From an uncultured Bacilli bacterium (GTDB taxonomy: Bacteria; Bacillota_I; Bacilli_A; RF39; UBA660): a stretch of 16,274 nucleotides of DNA. Numbering within the stretch: position 1 is the stretch's first letter; each line of letters begins with the position of its first letter. The translations under genes were made by a program, and so were the position numbers. The stretch lies in the NCBI GenBank assembly GCA_949025205.1, contig CARMXJ010000031.1:1-16274 (forward strand), in the 5' to 3' direction. Shown here piece after piece: positions 1 to 8,001 of this stretch. A model generated the notes under the pieces. It did no database searches. It was not told the DNA's origin and worked only from the letters and a program-made list of their open reading frames with translations.

Positions 1-804
1 ATCTTTTCCTGTTGCTTCTCCGGTATTAATAATAAAGTTGGCGTGTTTTTGGCTTACTTCTGCACCACCATACTTTTTGCCCTTAAATCCTAATTCTTCT
101 ATAATTCTTCCTGCAAAGTCTCCTTCTGGATTACGAAAGATAGAACCAGCAGATGGATACTCTAAGGGTTGTGAAGCAAATCTTTTTTCTCTTCTATTTT
201 TAATGGTTTCTCGAATTGTTTTTATATCTCCTTTTTCCAGTTTAAACGTTACCTCCAAACAAATAAAATCGTTTTTATATTGCAATCCGGAACTACGATA
301 GTTAAATTTTAAATCTTCATTTGTGTATTCTACTACTTCATAACTAGGAGTTAAAACTTTTGCGGATAAAACAACTTCCGCCATAGAAGAACCATAAGCA
401 CCCGCATTGTTTACCAAAGAGCCTCCTACACTTCCTGGTATTCCTGTTGCAAATTCAAAGCCTTGGTATCCTTCATTTGATAATTCCAAAGCAAGGCGCA
501 TTAACGAATACCCTGCTCCAACTACCACTTTATCATTTAAAATTTCTACTTTAGAAAATGCATCCATTCGAATAATAACGCCTTCATATCGATCCGATAC
601 AAAAATTAAATTAGAACCATTTCCAATCACTTTGTGTTTTACGTTTTCACGTCTTAAAAAGGCAAGCAACGTAACTAAGTTTTCTATAGAATCCGGAAAA
701 ACAAGATAAGACACTTTTGAACTTACTTTAAAAGTTGTATAATCCTTTATATCCACATCATAAAGAATTTTACCAATCTGTAAGCTTTCTAACTTTTCTT
801 TCAT
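1..804 (-). CDS. murB: UDP-N-acetylenolpyruvoylglucosamine reductase (MurB), 3' end cut by the window
   Basis: The reading frame is open from an ATG at 804-802 to the window edge (268 codons, no stop seen). MurB is the cytoplasmic FAD enzyme that reduces UDP-GlcNAc-enolpyruvate to UDP-MurNAc with NADPH, the second committed step of peptidoglycan synthesis. FAD-binding motifs are visible: GNGSNL at residues 61-66 and GIPGSVGG at 121-128. SAGSIFRNP (about 218-226) contains the serine (about S221) that serves as proton donor in the family. EELGFKG and the stretch SQKHANFIIN (251-260) follow, as expected before the C-terminal end. An AGGTG ribosome site lies just upstream of the chosen ATG. The DMT transporter gene ends 47 nt upstream on the same strand, so the two may be co-transcribed. 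Only the last 30 or so residues are missing. Presence of murB implies a walled cell. Confidence 0.96.
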   Translation of the reverse strand, partial: MKEKLESLQIGKILYDVDIKDYTTFKVSSKVSYLVFPDSIENLVTLLAFLRRENVKHKVIGNGSNLIFVSDRYEGVIIRMDAFSKVEILNDKVVVGAGYSLMRLALELSNEGYQGFEFATGIPGSVGGSLVNNAGAYGSSMAEVVLSAKVLTPSYEVVEYTNEDLKFNYRSSGLQYKNDFICLEVTFKLEKGDIKTIRETIKNRREKRFASQPLEYPSAGSIFRNPEGDFAGRIIEELGFKGKKYGGAEVSQKHANFIINTGEATGKD

Positions 805-851
805 AAAAATCACACCTAACTCTTACTAATTTTATGCTTTCTTTTTTTTCT

Positions 852-1727
852 TTAACTTATAAAACTCATCAAAACAATGCAAAAAACTCCTACTAATAAA
901 GAAATCGTTTTCTTCACATTCATTTTATCTGTTTTTCGAATCACAGATAAGATAACTACAAAGAAAAGTTGTAATTTCATAATTAAAGAAATAAGCACTG
1001 GCGTTCCAGAAGAATAAGCAAAAGCATTTAAAAGACTGGTTGTTGCATAAATAATTCCTAAAAGGAGCATGTAAAGGAAAAATGTTTTCTTTTCTTTGGA
1101 AACCATCTTTTTTATATTTTTCTTCTCATGTATGTATAAAAAATAATAAACAGGGATTGCAACCAAACAAAACACCAAATTAATACCATATTCATTAGCA
1201 CCTTTACTACTTGCAAGTTTTAGAAAATAAGGTTCAGAAGAATAAAAAATAGTAGCAGTAATTAAAATAAAGATATTTTTTAAATCAATTTTTTTATTGG
1301 TAATTTCTGCTTTCATTTTATTGGTTTCATAAGAAAAAACATAAATCGCGATAAAAAAGATTAAAAATAGAAATAAAAAACTAATCTTAGGTTTTATATA
1401 ACCTAAACATATATCACAAATTAAAATAAGAAACAAACTACCAGAATCAATTAAATTAGCAAGACCAATCGGCAGAGTTTGAATGGCTTTTACATAGCAA
1501 AAATCTCCCCCGATGATAGCAAGAGAATAAAGAACCACTACAAAAAAAGAGAGAATGGACATTTCAATTCCCCCAAAAAGAGAAATAAAGACGGTAAAAA
1601 TTCCTGTAAAAAAATTCATCCAAAACAAATACTGTGCTTCATTAAAAGTTAATAATACCTTTTCTTCTATTGTATCTCCAATAGAATGAATAGTACTCCA
1701 TACAAATGCTGCATTTTTTCCTTTCAT
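852..1727 (-). CDS. DMT-superfamily (EamA-like) membrane transporter
   Basis: This 291-residue, very hydrophobic protein is consistent with ten transmembrane helices in two five-helix halves, the size and layout of EamA/DMT-family permeases. Hydrophobic segments run from about residue 33 to the C-terminus, broken by short basic loops such as NKMKAEITNKK (about 136-146) and EKKNIKKMVSKEKK (about 200-214). Substrate cannot be inferred; family members export or import metabolites, amino acids or drugs. The ATG at 1727 is preceded by an extended -10 (TGATATACT) but only a weak Shine-Dalgarno. It is divergent from the Y-family polymerase gene and 47 nt upstream of murB. No clear terminator separates it from murB. 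Confidence 0.75.
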   Translation of the reverse strand: MKGKNAAFVWSTIHSIGDTIEEKVLLTFNEAQYLFWMNFFTGIFTVFISLFGGIEMSILSFFVVVLYSLAIIGGDFCYVKAIQTLPIGLANLIDSGSLFLILICDICLGYIKPKISFLFLFLIFFIAIYVFSYETNKMKAEITNKKIDLKNIFILITATIFYSSEPYFLKLASSKGANEYGINLVFCLVAIPVYYFLYIHEKKNIKKMVSKEKKTFFLYMLLLGIIYATTSLLNAFAYSSGTPVLISLIMKLQLFFVVILSVIRKTDKMNVKKTISLLVGVFCIVLMSFIS

Positions 1728-1749
1728 ATTTTCACTACTTTCTAAAAAA

Positions 1750-1758
1750 AGTATATCA
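1750..1758 (-). promoter_or_regulatory. Extended -10 promoter for the DMT gene
   Basis: On the minus strand the sequence reads TGATATACT (TGn plus TATACT), 22 nt upstream of the transporter ATG. No good -35 is seen at 17 bp, which is tolerated with an extended -10. Confidence 0.5.
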
Positions 1759-1790
1759 CATTATTTTCATTTTTTGTTAAATCTTACCAC

Positions 1791-1818
1791 TTGTTTTCTT
1801 TATAACTTTTGCTATACT
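1791..1818 (+). promoter_or_regulatory. Promoter of the uvrX-like/yolD-like operon
   Basis: A -35 TTGTTT (1791-1796) is followed by a 16-bp spacer and a -10 TATACT (1813-1818). The start codon at 1850 has a GGAGG ribosome site at 1839-1843. Confidence 0.6.
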
Positions 1819-1825
1819 TTTTATA

Positions 1826-1839
1826 TAAACGTTTGTTCG
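1826..1839 (+). promoter_or_regulatory. Possible LexA (SOS) operator
   Basis: TAAACGTTTGTTCG resembles the Gram-positive LexA/DinR box, whose dyad has the form CGAAC-N4-GTTCG. The right half (GTTCG) is perfect and the left half keeps only AAC. It lies between the -10 and the ribosome site, where a repressor would block transcription, in front of a gene type that is commonly SOS-controlled. The match is imperfect, so this is inference. Confidence 0.4.
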
Positions 1840-1849
1840 GAGGTAAATT

Positions 1850-3100
1850 ATGGAAAATCATCATTTTTTATGTATTGATTTAAAAAGTTTTTTTGCATCA
1901 TGCGAATGTATCGAAAGAGGATTAGACCCTTTTACTACTCCACTCGTTGTAGCAAACAAAAACCAAGGAAATGGCGCCATTACTCTAGCCGTTACGCCAT
2001 ACTTAAAAAATTTAGGCATAAAGGGACGCACCAGACTTTATGAGATTCCCAAAAACATCAAATATACTATTGTAAATCCACGAATGAAACTCTATTTAGA
2101 AAAATCTCGAGAAGTCATCAGTATTTACCTAGATTATGTAGCTAAAGAAGATTTACATATTTATTCGATTGATGAATGTTTTCTTGATGTAACTCCTTAT
2201 TTAAAATTATATAAAAAAAGCGATTATGCCCTGGCGTTAGAAATTTTAAAAACAATTGAAGAAAAAACAGGTCTTACAGCAACTTGTGGCATTGGCCCTA
2301 ATATGTTGCTTGCCAAAGTCTCTATGGATATTGAAGCCAAACATATGAAAGATTGCATTGCCAAATGGACCATAGAAGATATCGAAACAAAACTCTGGAA
2401 AATAGAACCGTTATCGAAAATGTGGGGAATTGGAACTCGTTTAGAAAAACGTTTAAATGCCCTAGGCATCTTTAAAATAAAAGATTTAGCTTTATACGAT
2501 AAAAATAAATTAAAAGATAAATTTGGCAGTATAGGACTAGAACTTTGGAACCATGCAAACGGAATAGACACTTCTAAAATAAGTGACTTTCAAAAGATTG
2601 CCAAAGAAAAATCATTCAGCCATAGCCAAGTTCTCTTTAAAGACTATTATAGCGAAAATGCCAAATTAATTATAGAAGAAATGGTAGAGGTCGTAACAGC
2701 TAGAATGCGTGAAAATCTTTACGAAACTTCTTGTGTAGGCCTGGGAATTAGTTACTCAAAAACCATAAATGATGGCTTTTTTCACACAACAAAATTAGAA
2801 GTTCCTACTAGTAATCCAGAAATTATTGTAAAAATGTGCCTTCTTCTCTTCGAACGTTATTATAAAAATTTACCGATAAGAAAAATCACAATAAGTTGCA
2901 GTCGTCTAACAAAAGGGCTAGGAATGCAACTAAATATCTTTGAAAGCTTCGAAGAATTAGAAAAACAAAAAAACTACCATAAAACAGTAGATGAAGTAAA
3001 ACAAAAATTTGGAAAAAACAGTCTATTAAAAGCATCAAGCTTACTACCTGACTCTACAGCTATCATACGTAATCAAAAAATAGGAGGACATCATGAATAA
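1850..3100 (+). CDS. UvrX/UmuC-like Y-family DNA polymerase
   Basis: A 416-residue translesion polymerase of the UmuC/UvrX branch common in Bacilli (B. subtilis UvrX/YqjW is about the same length). The first catalytic carboxylate lies in CIDLKSFFASCE (D10), which has FF where many DinB proteins have FY. The second catalytic motif is SIDECFLDV, with D108 and E109. A helix-hairpin-helix region follows around residues 190-215 (WGIGTRLEKRLNALGI), then a little-finger domain to the C-terminus. The cysteine-rich SCECIERGLDP stretch near the N-terminus is typical of the UvrX type. Such enzymes bypass UV or chemical lesions at low fidelity. The gene has a strong GGAGG site at 1839-1843 and overlaps the downstream yolD-like gene by 8 nt, implying translational coupling. 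Confidence 0.9.
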   Translation: MENHHFLCIDLKSFFASCECIERGLDPFTTPLVVANKNQGNGAITLAVTPYLKNLGIKGRTRLYEIPKNIKYTIVNPRMKLYLEKSREVISIYLDYVAKEDLHIYSIDECFLDVTPYLKLYKKSDYALALEILKTIEEKTGLTATCGIGPNMLLAKVSMDIEAKHMKDCIAKWTIEDIETKLWKIEPLSKMWGIGTRLEKRLNALGIFKIKDLALYDKNKLKDKFGSIGLELWNHANGIDTSKISDFQKIAKEKSFSHSQVLFKDYYSENAKLIIEEMVEVVTARMRENLYETSCVGLGISYSKTINDGFFHTTKLEVPTSNPEIIVKMCLLLFERYYKNLPIRKITISCSRLTKGLGMQLNIFESFEELEKQKNYHKTVDEVKQKFGKNSLLKASSLLPDSTAIIRNQKIGGHHE

Positions 3101-3410
3101 CGATCGTGGTATCATAAAATGGATTCCCTTTAACAGTTTAACAGAACAAAAAAGAATGGTAGAAAGTCTCTTACAAGAAAAACAAAAAATAAAAAAACCC
3201 ATTCTTTCTTTAGAACAAGAAAAAGCACTTGAAGAAAAGATTATAGAAGCTCTCTATGAACAAGTTCCTATTACTTTATACATATATAGAAAAGAAAGAA
3301 TAACAGTGATTACTTCTACGATCTTAAGTATTGATTACACTTATAAAAAAATCAAATTAGCTAATCAAAAAACAATCTTATTTCAGCAAATTGTAAAAGC
3401 TGTGTTATAA
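3093..3410 (+). CDS. YolD-like protein
   Basis: This 105-residue protein begins DRGIIKWIPFNSLTEQ, the hallmark start of the YolD-like family (DRG-x-IKW), and ends with a short beta-rich half (ITVITSTILSIDY, then IVKAVL). YolD-like genes usually sit directly downstream of UvrX/UmuC-like polymerases in Bacilli and are thought to act as UmuD-like partners. Here the ATG lies inside the end of the polymerase gene (8-nt overlap), with an AGGAGG ribosome site at 3082-3087. The molecular role of the family is not well established. Confidence 0.85.
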   Translation: MNNDRGIIKWIPFNSLTEQKRMVESLLQEKQKIKKPILSLEQEKALEEKIIEALYEQVPITLYIYRKERITVITSTILSIDYTYKKIKLANQKTILFQQIVKAVL

Positions 3411-3419
3411 CACAGCTTT
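3396..3419. terminator. Perfect 24-bp palindrome, probable bidirectional terminator
   Basis: AAAGCTGTGTTA followed by its exact reverse complement makes a 12-bp perfect dyad between two convergent genes. The yolD-like stop codon (3408-3410) is inside it and the opposing gene ends at 3421. The U-tracts on either side are short, so termination efficiency is uncertain. Confidence 0.6.
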
Positions 3420-3420
3420 C

Positions 3421-4716
3421 TTAAGCACTGTAGCGATTCAGGTTTCTTATCAATTCTGGATAACTTAAAAATTTAATTTTCGAATTTTGGTATTGTTCTA
3501 CCAAATTATACAAAAATGGTAAAGGTAGTTTCTTTAGTTTTTTATCAAATTCTTCTTGTTGGTCAAAAGTCTTTGTTGCCCTTTTCATGAAATTAGGTGT
3601 CATATTATAAATATGTTCTAAATAAGAAATAATCTCTTTTTTTTCTTTTTCAATAGAAATATTAATATCATCTAAATCAATGTAAATTTCCATTAAAAAT
3701 GAATAACTTTCTAATGCGGTCTGTAAAGTAAAATTAGAATCCTCACTCATTTCTTTATATGTTATAAATTGTGCATATATATTTTCAAGTTTTAATTTTA
3801 TGCGATAAGTATTTTCATTTTTTTCCCAAGGAAAATCAATTAATACAAATTCATTAAAAGTTTTATTTTCAAAAAAAGGCATTGCATTTTCTAAAAAATA
3901 ATTTTTTATTTTTATTCCTACTTTTTTTTGAGCAACAGTTTCTAATATCTTATATTTAGCTTTTAATTCTTCTTGTTGTTCGTTAAATAAAATAATCCTT
4001 TGATTAGAATAATGAGGAGTCCAAGTATTCCATTCATGGCGTATTTGAGATGTGGATAACAAAAAAATATCATCAGAAACTAATGCAGGATAACTCTCTA
4101 GGTCATCTCCTAAAATAGATTCTATACCACCAAATACTTCCAAATCTTTATCCTCTAAATGACTATGCTTAAATAGTGATTCATATGTTTTTATTGTACT
4201 TTTATAAAATACACGATTTCCTAGTTTATCCCTTTTGCCTTTTGTTTCAGAAAAAGTTAGAAAATCGCAAGATTTTTCTACTAGTTCTGGTGATACTGTA
4301 TCAATTTGAATTGCTTTAAGAAAAGATGGATTGATATTCCAAAATTTTTTAAATTTAGATGAAAATTTCAATTCTCTTGTTGCTGCTATTATACTAGTAA
4401 AAAATAATTTATCTTCATCTAAAATCGTATATTCTGACTCTACTACGATTAAATAAATCATATCTAAAATCACAAATAATGGAAATTCAGCATTAAAAAC
4501 ACTAAATTCTCCATTCAATTGTTCCTTATCATTTTGTAATATTTGATTCACTTTTTCAAAAATTTCCAAAGAATTTTGACAAATTGTATCTAAACATTTT
4601 TCTTTTGCTTCAGCCTTTCTTTTTCTACTATACATATATGAATTTAAAATAGAAACAAATTTTTCAGACAACATATTTTTAAAACTATCAATTTGATATT
4701 TATTATATCCTACCAT
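3421..4716 (-). CDS. Hypothetical 431-residue protein
   Basis: I recognise no family. The protein is soluble-looking, rich in Lys/Glu and aromatic residues, and probably mostly helical; the only clearly hydrophobic stretch is FPLFVILDMIYLIVV (about 78-92), more like a buried helix than a membrane anchor. No cysteine clusters or nucleotide-binding loops are evident. The start is well supported: a GAGGGGGA ribosome site at 4721-4728 and a strong promoter just upstream. It is monocistronic, with its 3' end facing the uvrX/yolD pair across a palindrome. Confidence 0.8.
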   Translation of the reverse strand: MVGYNKYQIDSFKNMLSEKFVSILNSYMYSRKRKAEAKEKCLDTICQNSLEIFEKVNQILQNDKEQLNGEFSVFNAEFPLFVILDMIYLIVVESEYTILDEDKLFFTSIIAATRELKFSSKFKKFWNINPSFLKAIQIDTVSPELVEKSCDFLTFSETKGKRDKLGNRVFYKSTIKTYESLFKHSHLEDKDLEVFGGIESILGDDLESYPALVSDDIFLLSTSQIRHEWNTWTPHYSNQRIILFNEQQEELKAKYKILETVAQKKVGIKIKNYFLENAMPFFENKTFNEFVLIDFPWEKNENTYRIKLKLENIYAQFITYKEMSEDSNFTLQTALESYSFLMEIYIDLDDINISIEKEKKEIISYLEHIYNMTPNFMKRATKTFDQQEEFDKKLKKLPLPFLYNLVEQYQNSKIKFLSYPELIRNLNRYSA

Positions 4717-4745
4717 AATATCCCCCTCTTTTTAAAATTGAATAT

Positions 4746-4774
4746 ATTAAACCGCAAAAATAGGTGTTTGTCAA
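4746..4774 (-). promoter_or_regulatory. Sigma-A-type promoter for the 431-aa gene
   Basis: On the minus strand TTGACA (4774-4769) is followed after exactly 17 bp by TTTAAT (4751-4746), about 30 nt upstream of the start codon. Confidence 0.75.
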
Positions 4775-4861
4775 TCATTTTATTAACTTTCTATGATGCT
4801 TTTCTATATTCTTCTGCTAATCATTTCATCTCTACGCCATTCAATTTATAATACAAAAAAG

Positions 4862-6070
4862 TTATTTCATATACCGAATCTCAAAAACAGTTCCTTCTCC
4901 CAACTTAGAATCAACTTTAATAAATCCTCCATCTTTCTCAATAATTTTCTTTGCTAAATTAAGACCTATCCCTATACTGTCACTTCGACTATTTTCTCCT
5001 TTATAAAACCGCTTAAAAATATTTTGTAAATCTTGTCTATTCATACCACTTCCAAAATCACGAATAGAAATCTTACAAAATAAAACATTATCTTCTACTT
5101 CTACTAAAATAGAAGAAGATACACTAGAATACTCAATGGCATTTTTTAAAAGATTAGTAATGGCTTCCAATTCCCAACTATAATCTCCTAAAAAGCAAGC
5201 AGGCATTTTTATATTCACATCAATCGTTATATTCTTTACTTCTTTTAATATCTCGATATTTTTGATGGCATCATGAATAAGCTTTTCTATATCAATGTTT
5301 TCTTTTTTAAAAGCAACAACTCCAGTGTCAATTCGAGATAACTTTAACAAAGACACAAGTAAAAAATTAATATTTTCTACTTGATGTCTTACATTTTGGG
5401 TAAATTCTGTTTTAGTAGCATTATCCATAGTAGGATTATCCAAAATATTATCAAGCATAATCAAAATGGAAGTCAAAGGCGTTTTTAGCTGATGAGAAAT
5501 ATCGGAGATAGAATCTTTCAAGGCCAGTTTTTCTTTTTTTAAAGTCTCACTTTCTTCCCGAAGCATAATCGTAGTCTTATACACTTCATTTCGTAAAATG
5601 GAAAGCTCTCCTTCTTCATTGTCTTCAATACCGAGCATATAATTACGATGATTAATTTCTTTCATATAATGGGTAATTTCCCCTATATGCTTTTCCTTTC
5701 TAGCGAAGTACCAAAAAAAGCAAAAACAAAAGACCAAAACAATAGACAAAGTAAGCATACTATTTAAAATAAAAGACAAACGATAATCTTTTTCTAAAGA
5801 ATATAAAATAGAAGAATCTTCCTCGATTCCATATTTTTGAAGTTCACTTGGAAATTTTACTTTCTCACTTTCATTTAAAAGTTCAATAATTTCTGTTTCT
5901 GTAACAGAAGGATAATTTGCTTGTAACTTTTCTACAATCCCATAAAGATAGTGATTTACACTTGTTTTATACGCATGAAATTCCACATAACTAACAATAA
6001 GAGAAACAACACCAAATAAAAAACTTAAAAGAAGCCCAAAGAAAAATAATTTCCCTCTTTCACTTTTCAT
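4862..6070 (-). CDS. Membrane sensor histidine kinase
   Basis: A 402-residue kinase. Two transmembrane segments (about 9-31 and 100-122) enclose an extracytoplasmic loop of about 70 residues. The loop is followed by a HAMP-like linker, the dimerisation box SISDISHQLKTPLTS with phospho-accepting H193, the N box NLLKNAIEYS (about 306-315), the G1 box RDFGSGM (338-343), the F box IFKRFYKG and the G2 box GIGLNLAKKII. It should autophosphorylate H193 and pass the phosphate to D52 of the adjacent regulator. Its ATG overlaps the regulator's TGA by 4 nt (ATGA), so both are translationally coupled. The loop is too small for a typical sensory domain; in transporter-linked systems such kinases may sense through the partner permease. 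No clear terminator follows it. Confidence 0.92.
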   Translation of the reverse strand: MKSERGKLFFFGLLLSFLFGVVSLIVSYVEFHAYKTSVNHYLYGIVEKLQANYPSVTETEIIELLNESEKVKFPSELQKYGIEEDSSILYSLEKDYRLSFILNSMLTLSIVLVFCFCFFWYFARKEKHIGEITHYMKEINHRNYMLGIEDNEEGELSILRNEVYKTTIMLREESETLKKEKLALKDSISDISHQLKTPLTSILIMLDNILDNPTMDNATKTEFTQNVRHQVENINFLLVSLLKLSRIDTGVVAFKKENIDIEKLIHDAIKNIEILKEVKNITIDVNIKMPACFLGDYSWELEAITNLLKNAIEYSSVSSSILVEVEDNVLFCKISIRDFGSGMNRQDLQNIFKRFYKGENSRSDSIGIGLNLAKKIIEKDGGFIKVDSKLGEGTVFEIRYMK

Positions 6071-6729
6071 TCTCTATCCACCCGATATCCTATTCCTTTA
6101 ATTGTTTTAATAACATCATCCGTCCCTAATTTTTCTCGTATACGTTTTATATACACTGTAAGCGTATTATCATTTACATAATTTCCAGACAAATCCCAAA
6201 TTTTATCCATAATGGCTTCTCTTGTTACAACTCTTCCTGCATTTTCAACCATATACAAAAAAATTTTATATTCTAGTGTTGTAAAAGGCACTTTTTCTTC
6301 CCCACGTTTTACTTGCATACTATCCAAATCTATTTGTATGTTTTTTACATGAAGTATTTTTTTATCTTCTTCTTTAAACTTCAAAGCATTGCCAATTCGT
6401 AAAATGAGCTCACGATTTCGAAAGGGTTTCACAATATAATCAGCAGCACCAAGTTCTAAACCATGCACTACATCATCTTCCAAATCTTTCGCTGTTAAGA
6501 AAAGGACAGGAACATGTATTTCTGATTTCATTTCTTTAAAAAATACAAAACCATCACCATCGGGCAAAGTCACATCTAAAATAATTAAATCATACTCTTT
6601 TGTCCGAATAAATTCTTTTGCTTTTTTTAAACTATTTGCCCAAAGAAGTAAAAAATCATTTTGCATAAACAAATAATCTAAGCCTTTAAAAATCGTTTCA
6701 TTATCTTCTATTAACAATATTGTTTTCAT
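6067..6729 (-). CDS. OmpR/PhoB-family response regulator
   Basis: I place the start at 6729 (MKTILLIEDNE), giving 220 residues, although the frame stays open to 6843. The upstream 38 residues do not belong to a receiver domain, and an AAGGA site lies 8 nt before this ATG. The receiver domain has the acidic pair E8/D9, phospho-acceptor D52 (LIILDVTLPDGDG), T79 and K101 (IVKPF). The C-terminal winged helix (about 125-220) shows PFTTLEYKIFLYMVEN, VVTREAIMDKIWD, TLTVYIKRIREKLG and IKTIKGIGYRV. The regulator should bind direct repeats as a dimer; a candidate repeat precedes the ABC ATPase gene. The gene overlaps the upstream GNAT gene by 29 nt and the kinase by 4 nt. Confidence 0.93.
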   Translation of the reverse strand: MKTILLIEDNETIFKGLDYLFMQNDFLLLWANSLKKAKEFIRTKEYDLIILDVTLPDGDGFVFFKEMKSEIHVPVLFLTAKDLEDDVVHGLELGAADYIVKPFRNRELILRIGNALKFKEEDKKILHVKNIQIDLDSMQVKRGEEKVPFTTLEYKIFLYMVENAGRVVTREAIMDKIWDLSGNYVNDNTLTVYIKRIREKLGTDDVIKTIKGIGYRVDRE

Positions 6730-7111
6730 ATGCCTCATCCTTATTCTTAAAATTATGTGTATAAAAAGCGACTGCATCATCAAATAAATGCCCAATCGTA
6801 ATTCGCCATAATTCTTTATCTTCTTTTTTTTGTAAAATTTCATCCATTAATAAAGAAAATAAAGCTTTTCCATATCCTTTGTTTCTATAGTTTGGAGCTT
6901 CTCTATTGCTATTATAAAAGGCCCAATTTGCTATATCCATATCGTATTCTTTTTGATCAGTATATTCCCTTACAGAACCAATAATAGCATATCTCTTATC
7001 CTCTAATTGGTCCAAATCTACATAAGGATTTTCCTTATCATATACAAAAAAATATCGCATATTTCTTGCTTTGTAGTATTCAGGTTCTATTTCTTTTAAA
7101 AATAATTGCAT
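6701..7111 (-). CDS. GNAT-family N-acetyltransferase
   Basis: A 136-residue protein with the acetyl-CoA pyrophosphate-binding motif NYRNKGYGKALFSLL (about residues 74-88; R/Q-x-x-G-x-G/A pattern), a preceding beta strand (YAIIGSV, 41-47) and an ALT-like final motif AVAFYTHNFK (113-122). Substrate unknown. It is preceded by an AAGGTGAG ribosome site (7116-7123). Its last ten codons overlap the start of the response regulator gene. Placement inside a transporter/two-component operon suggests a role in drug or peptide modification, but this is inference only. Confidence 0.8.
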   Translation of the reverse strand: MQLFLKEIEPEYYKARNMRYFFVYDKENPYVDLDQLEDKRYAIIGSVREYTDQKEYDMDIANWAFYNSNREAPNYRNKGYGKALFSLLMDEILQKKEDKELWRITIGHLFDDAVAFYTHNFKNKDEAYENNIVNRR

Positions 7112-7130
7112 TTAACTCACCTTAAATCCT

Positions 7131-7139
7131 AGTATATCA
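7131..7139 (-). promoter_or_regulatory. Possible internal extended -10 promoter
   Basis: TGATATACT on the minus strand ends 19 nt before the GNAT ATG. It could drive GNAT, regulator and kinase independently of the ABC genes. No convincing -35 is seen, and the 5' UTR would start almost at the ribosome site. Confidence 0.4.
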
Positions 7140-7155
7140 TAGAGAGAAAAACTCT

Positions 7156-7902
7156 TTAAACAAAATGATAATACTTTAAGAAATCATAGAAAAAAGGTGC
7201 CAAAACTTTTAAATCATAATTTGTATGTTGAATCAAATACAAAATAATAGGTAATGCTTTATAAGAATCCCCTACTTTTAATAAAGTTACTTTATTCGGT
7301 GCAATTTCTTTTCCCGTAAAAGTATGCATATTCCAAAAATCCATTTTTTTACTATCGATTCTACGAGATTTTGCATACACTTGCTTTAATAGTTTTCGAT
7401 GAAACTTCTGCGATTTTACTTCATCTATATCTTGATAAGAAAAATCTTCTCCTTCTTTTAAATCCAATATAAAAAAGACACTATTTTCCAATATGTTTTT
7501 CATAATTTTAAAAGATTTCTTTTTAAAAAATGGAATATGAAATTCTATCCATACAACAAAATTAACGATAATAGCAATAACATGTCGAATAATAGGAAGT
7601 CTCATAACAAAAGTACAAAAACGATAAAAAGGAATATCCATTTTTTGTCCTGGTAAATCTGTAAGTCTTTTTCCAATCAACCAGCGAATCCAAGAATCAA
7701 AAATAGAAAACACCCCTTTTGCACCTATAGCAAAAAAGACTTTTTCAGTAAGTTCAGCTCCTGTTGCATTATCTCCGATTTTAGGAAGCAATCCATTCTT
7801 AGCAATACTCTCTATATTCAGTTCATTTGTATAATGAAAAAAAGAAGTATAAATATTTATTTCACTTATCTCTTTTATTTTTATATTCTCATACTTTTGC
7901 AT
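7156..7902 (-). CDS. Hypothetical protein with ADP-ribosyltransferase-like N-terminal motif
   Basis: A 248-residue protein I cannot assign firmly. Residues about 21-41 read FFHYTNELNIESIAKNGLLPK, matching the H-Y-T ... N-x-x-x-I ... G-L pattern of the first strand and helix of several ADP-ribosyltransferase-fold families (for example DarT-like enzymes). VFFAIGAKGVFSIF (about 55-68) could be the next strand-helix unit. A later conserved-looking motif is WNMHTFTGKEIAP (about 191-203). A hydrophobic patch near 96-120 (RLPIIRHVIAIIVNFVVWIEF) may be a membrane-associated helix. The start has only a weak ribosome site but an extended -10 just upstream. It lies between the permease and the GNAT gene on the same strand. 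Confidence 0.75.
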   Translation of the reverse strand: MQKYENIKIKEISEINIYTSFFHYTNELNIESIAKNGLLPKIGDNATGAELTEKVFFAIGAKGVFSIFDSWIRWLIGKRLTDLPGQKMDIPFYRFCTFVMRLPIIRHVIAIIVNFVVWIEFHIPFFKKKSFKIMKNILENSVFFILDLKEGEDFSYQDIDEVKSQKFHRKLLKQVYAKSRRIDSKKMDFWNMHTFTGKEIAPNKVTLLKVGDSYKALPIILYLIQHTNYDLKVLAPFFYDFLKYYHFV

Positions 7903-7918
7903 AACAAATCACATCTCT

Positions 7919-7927
7919 ACTATACCA
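7919..7927 (-). promoter_or_regulatory. Possible extended -10 promoter upstream of the 248-aa gene
   Basis: TGGTATAGT on the minus strand, 17 nt before the start codon. It lies in the 99-nt gap after the permease and may allow separate transcription of the downstream genes. Confidence 0.4.
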
Positions 7928-8001
7928 AAAAGAAGAAATACTTTTACAAATAGAAAATATTTTTGACAAAAATTTGACAAAAAGAAAACCATTAGGATTT
8001 T

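Noticed and set aside
38..709. Plus-strand ORFs opposite murB
   Set aside because: They lie antisense to a clear MurB frame and have no family features.
6730..6843. N-terminal extension of the response regulator (38 residues)
   Set aside because: It has no receiver homology and overlaps the conserved end of the GNAT gene. A canonical receiver start with a ribosome site lies at 6729.
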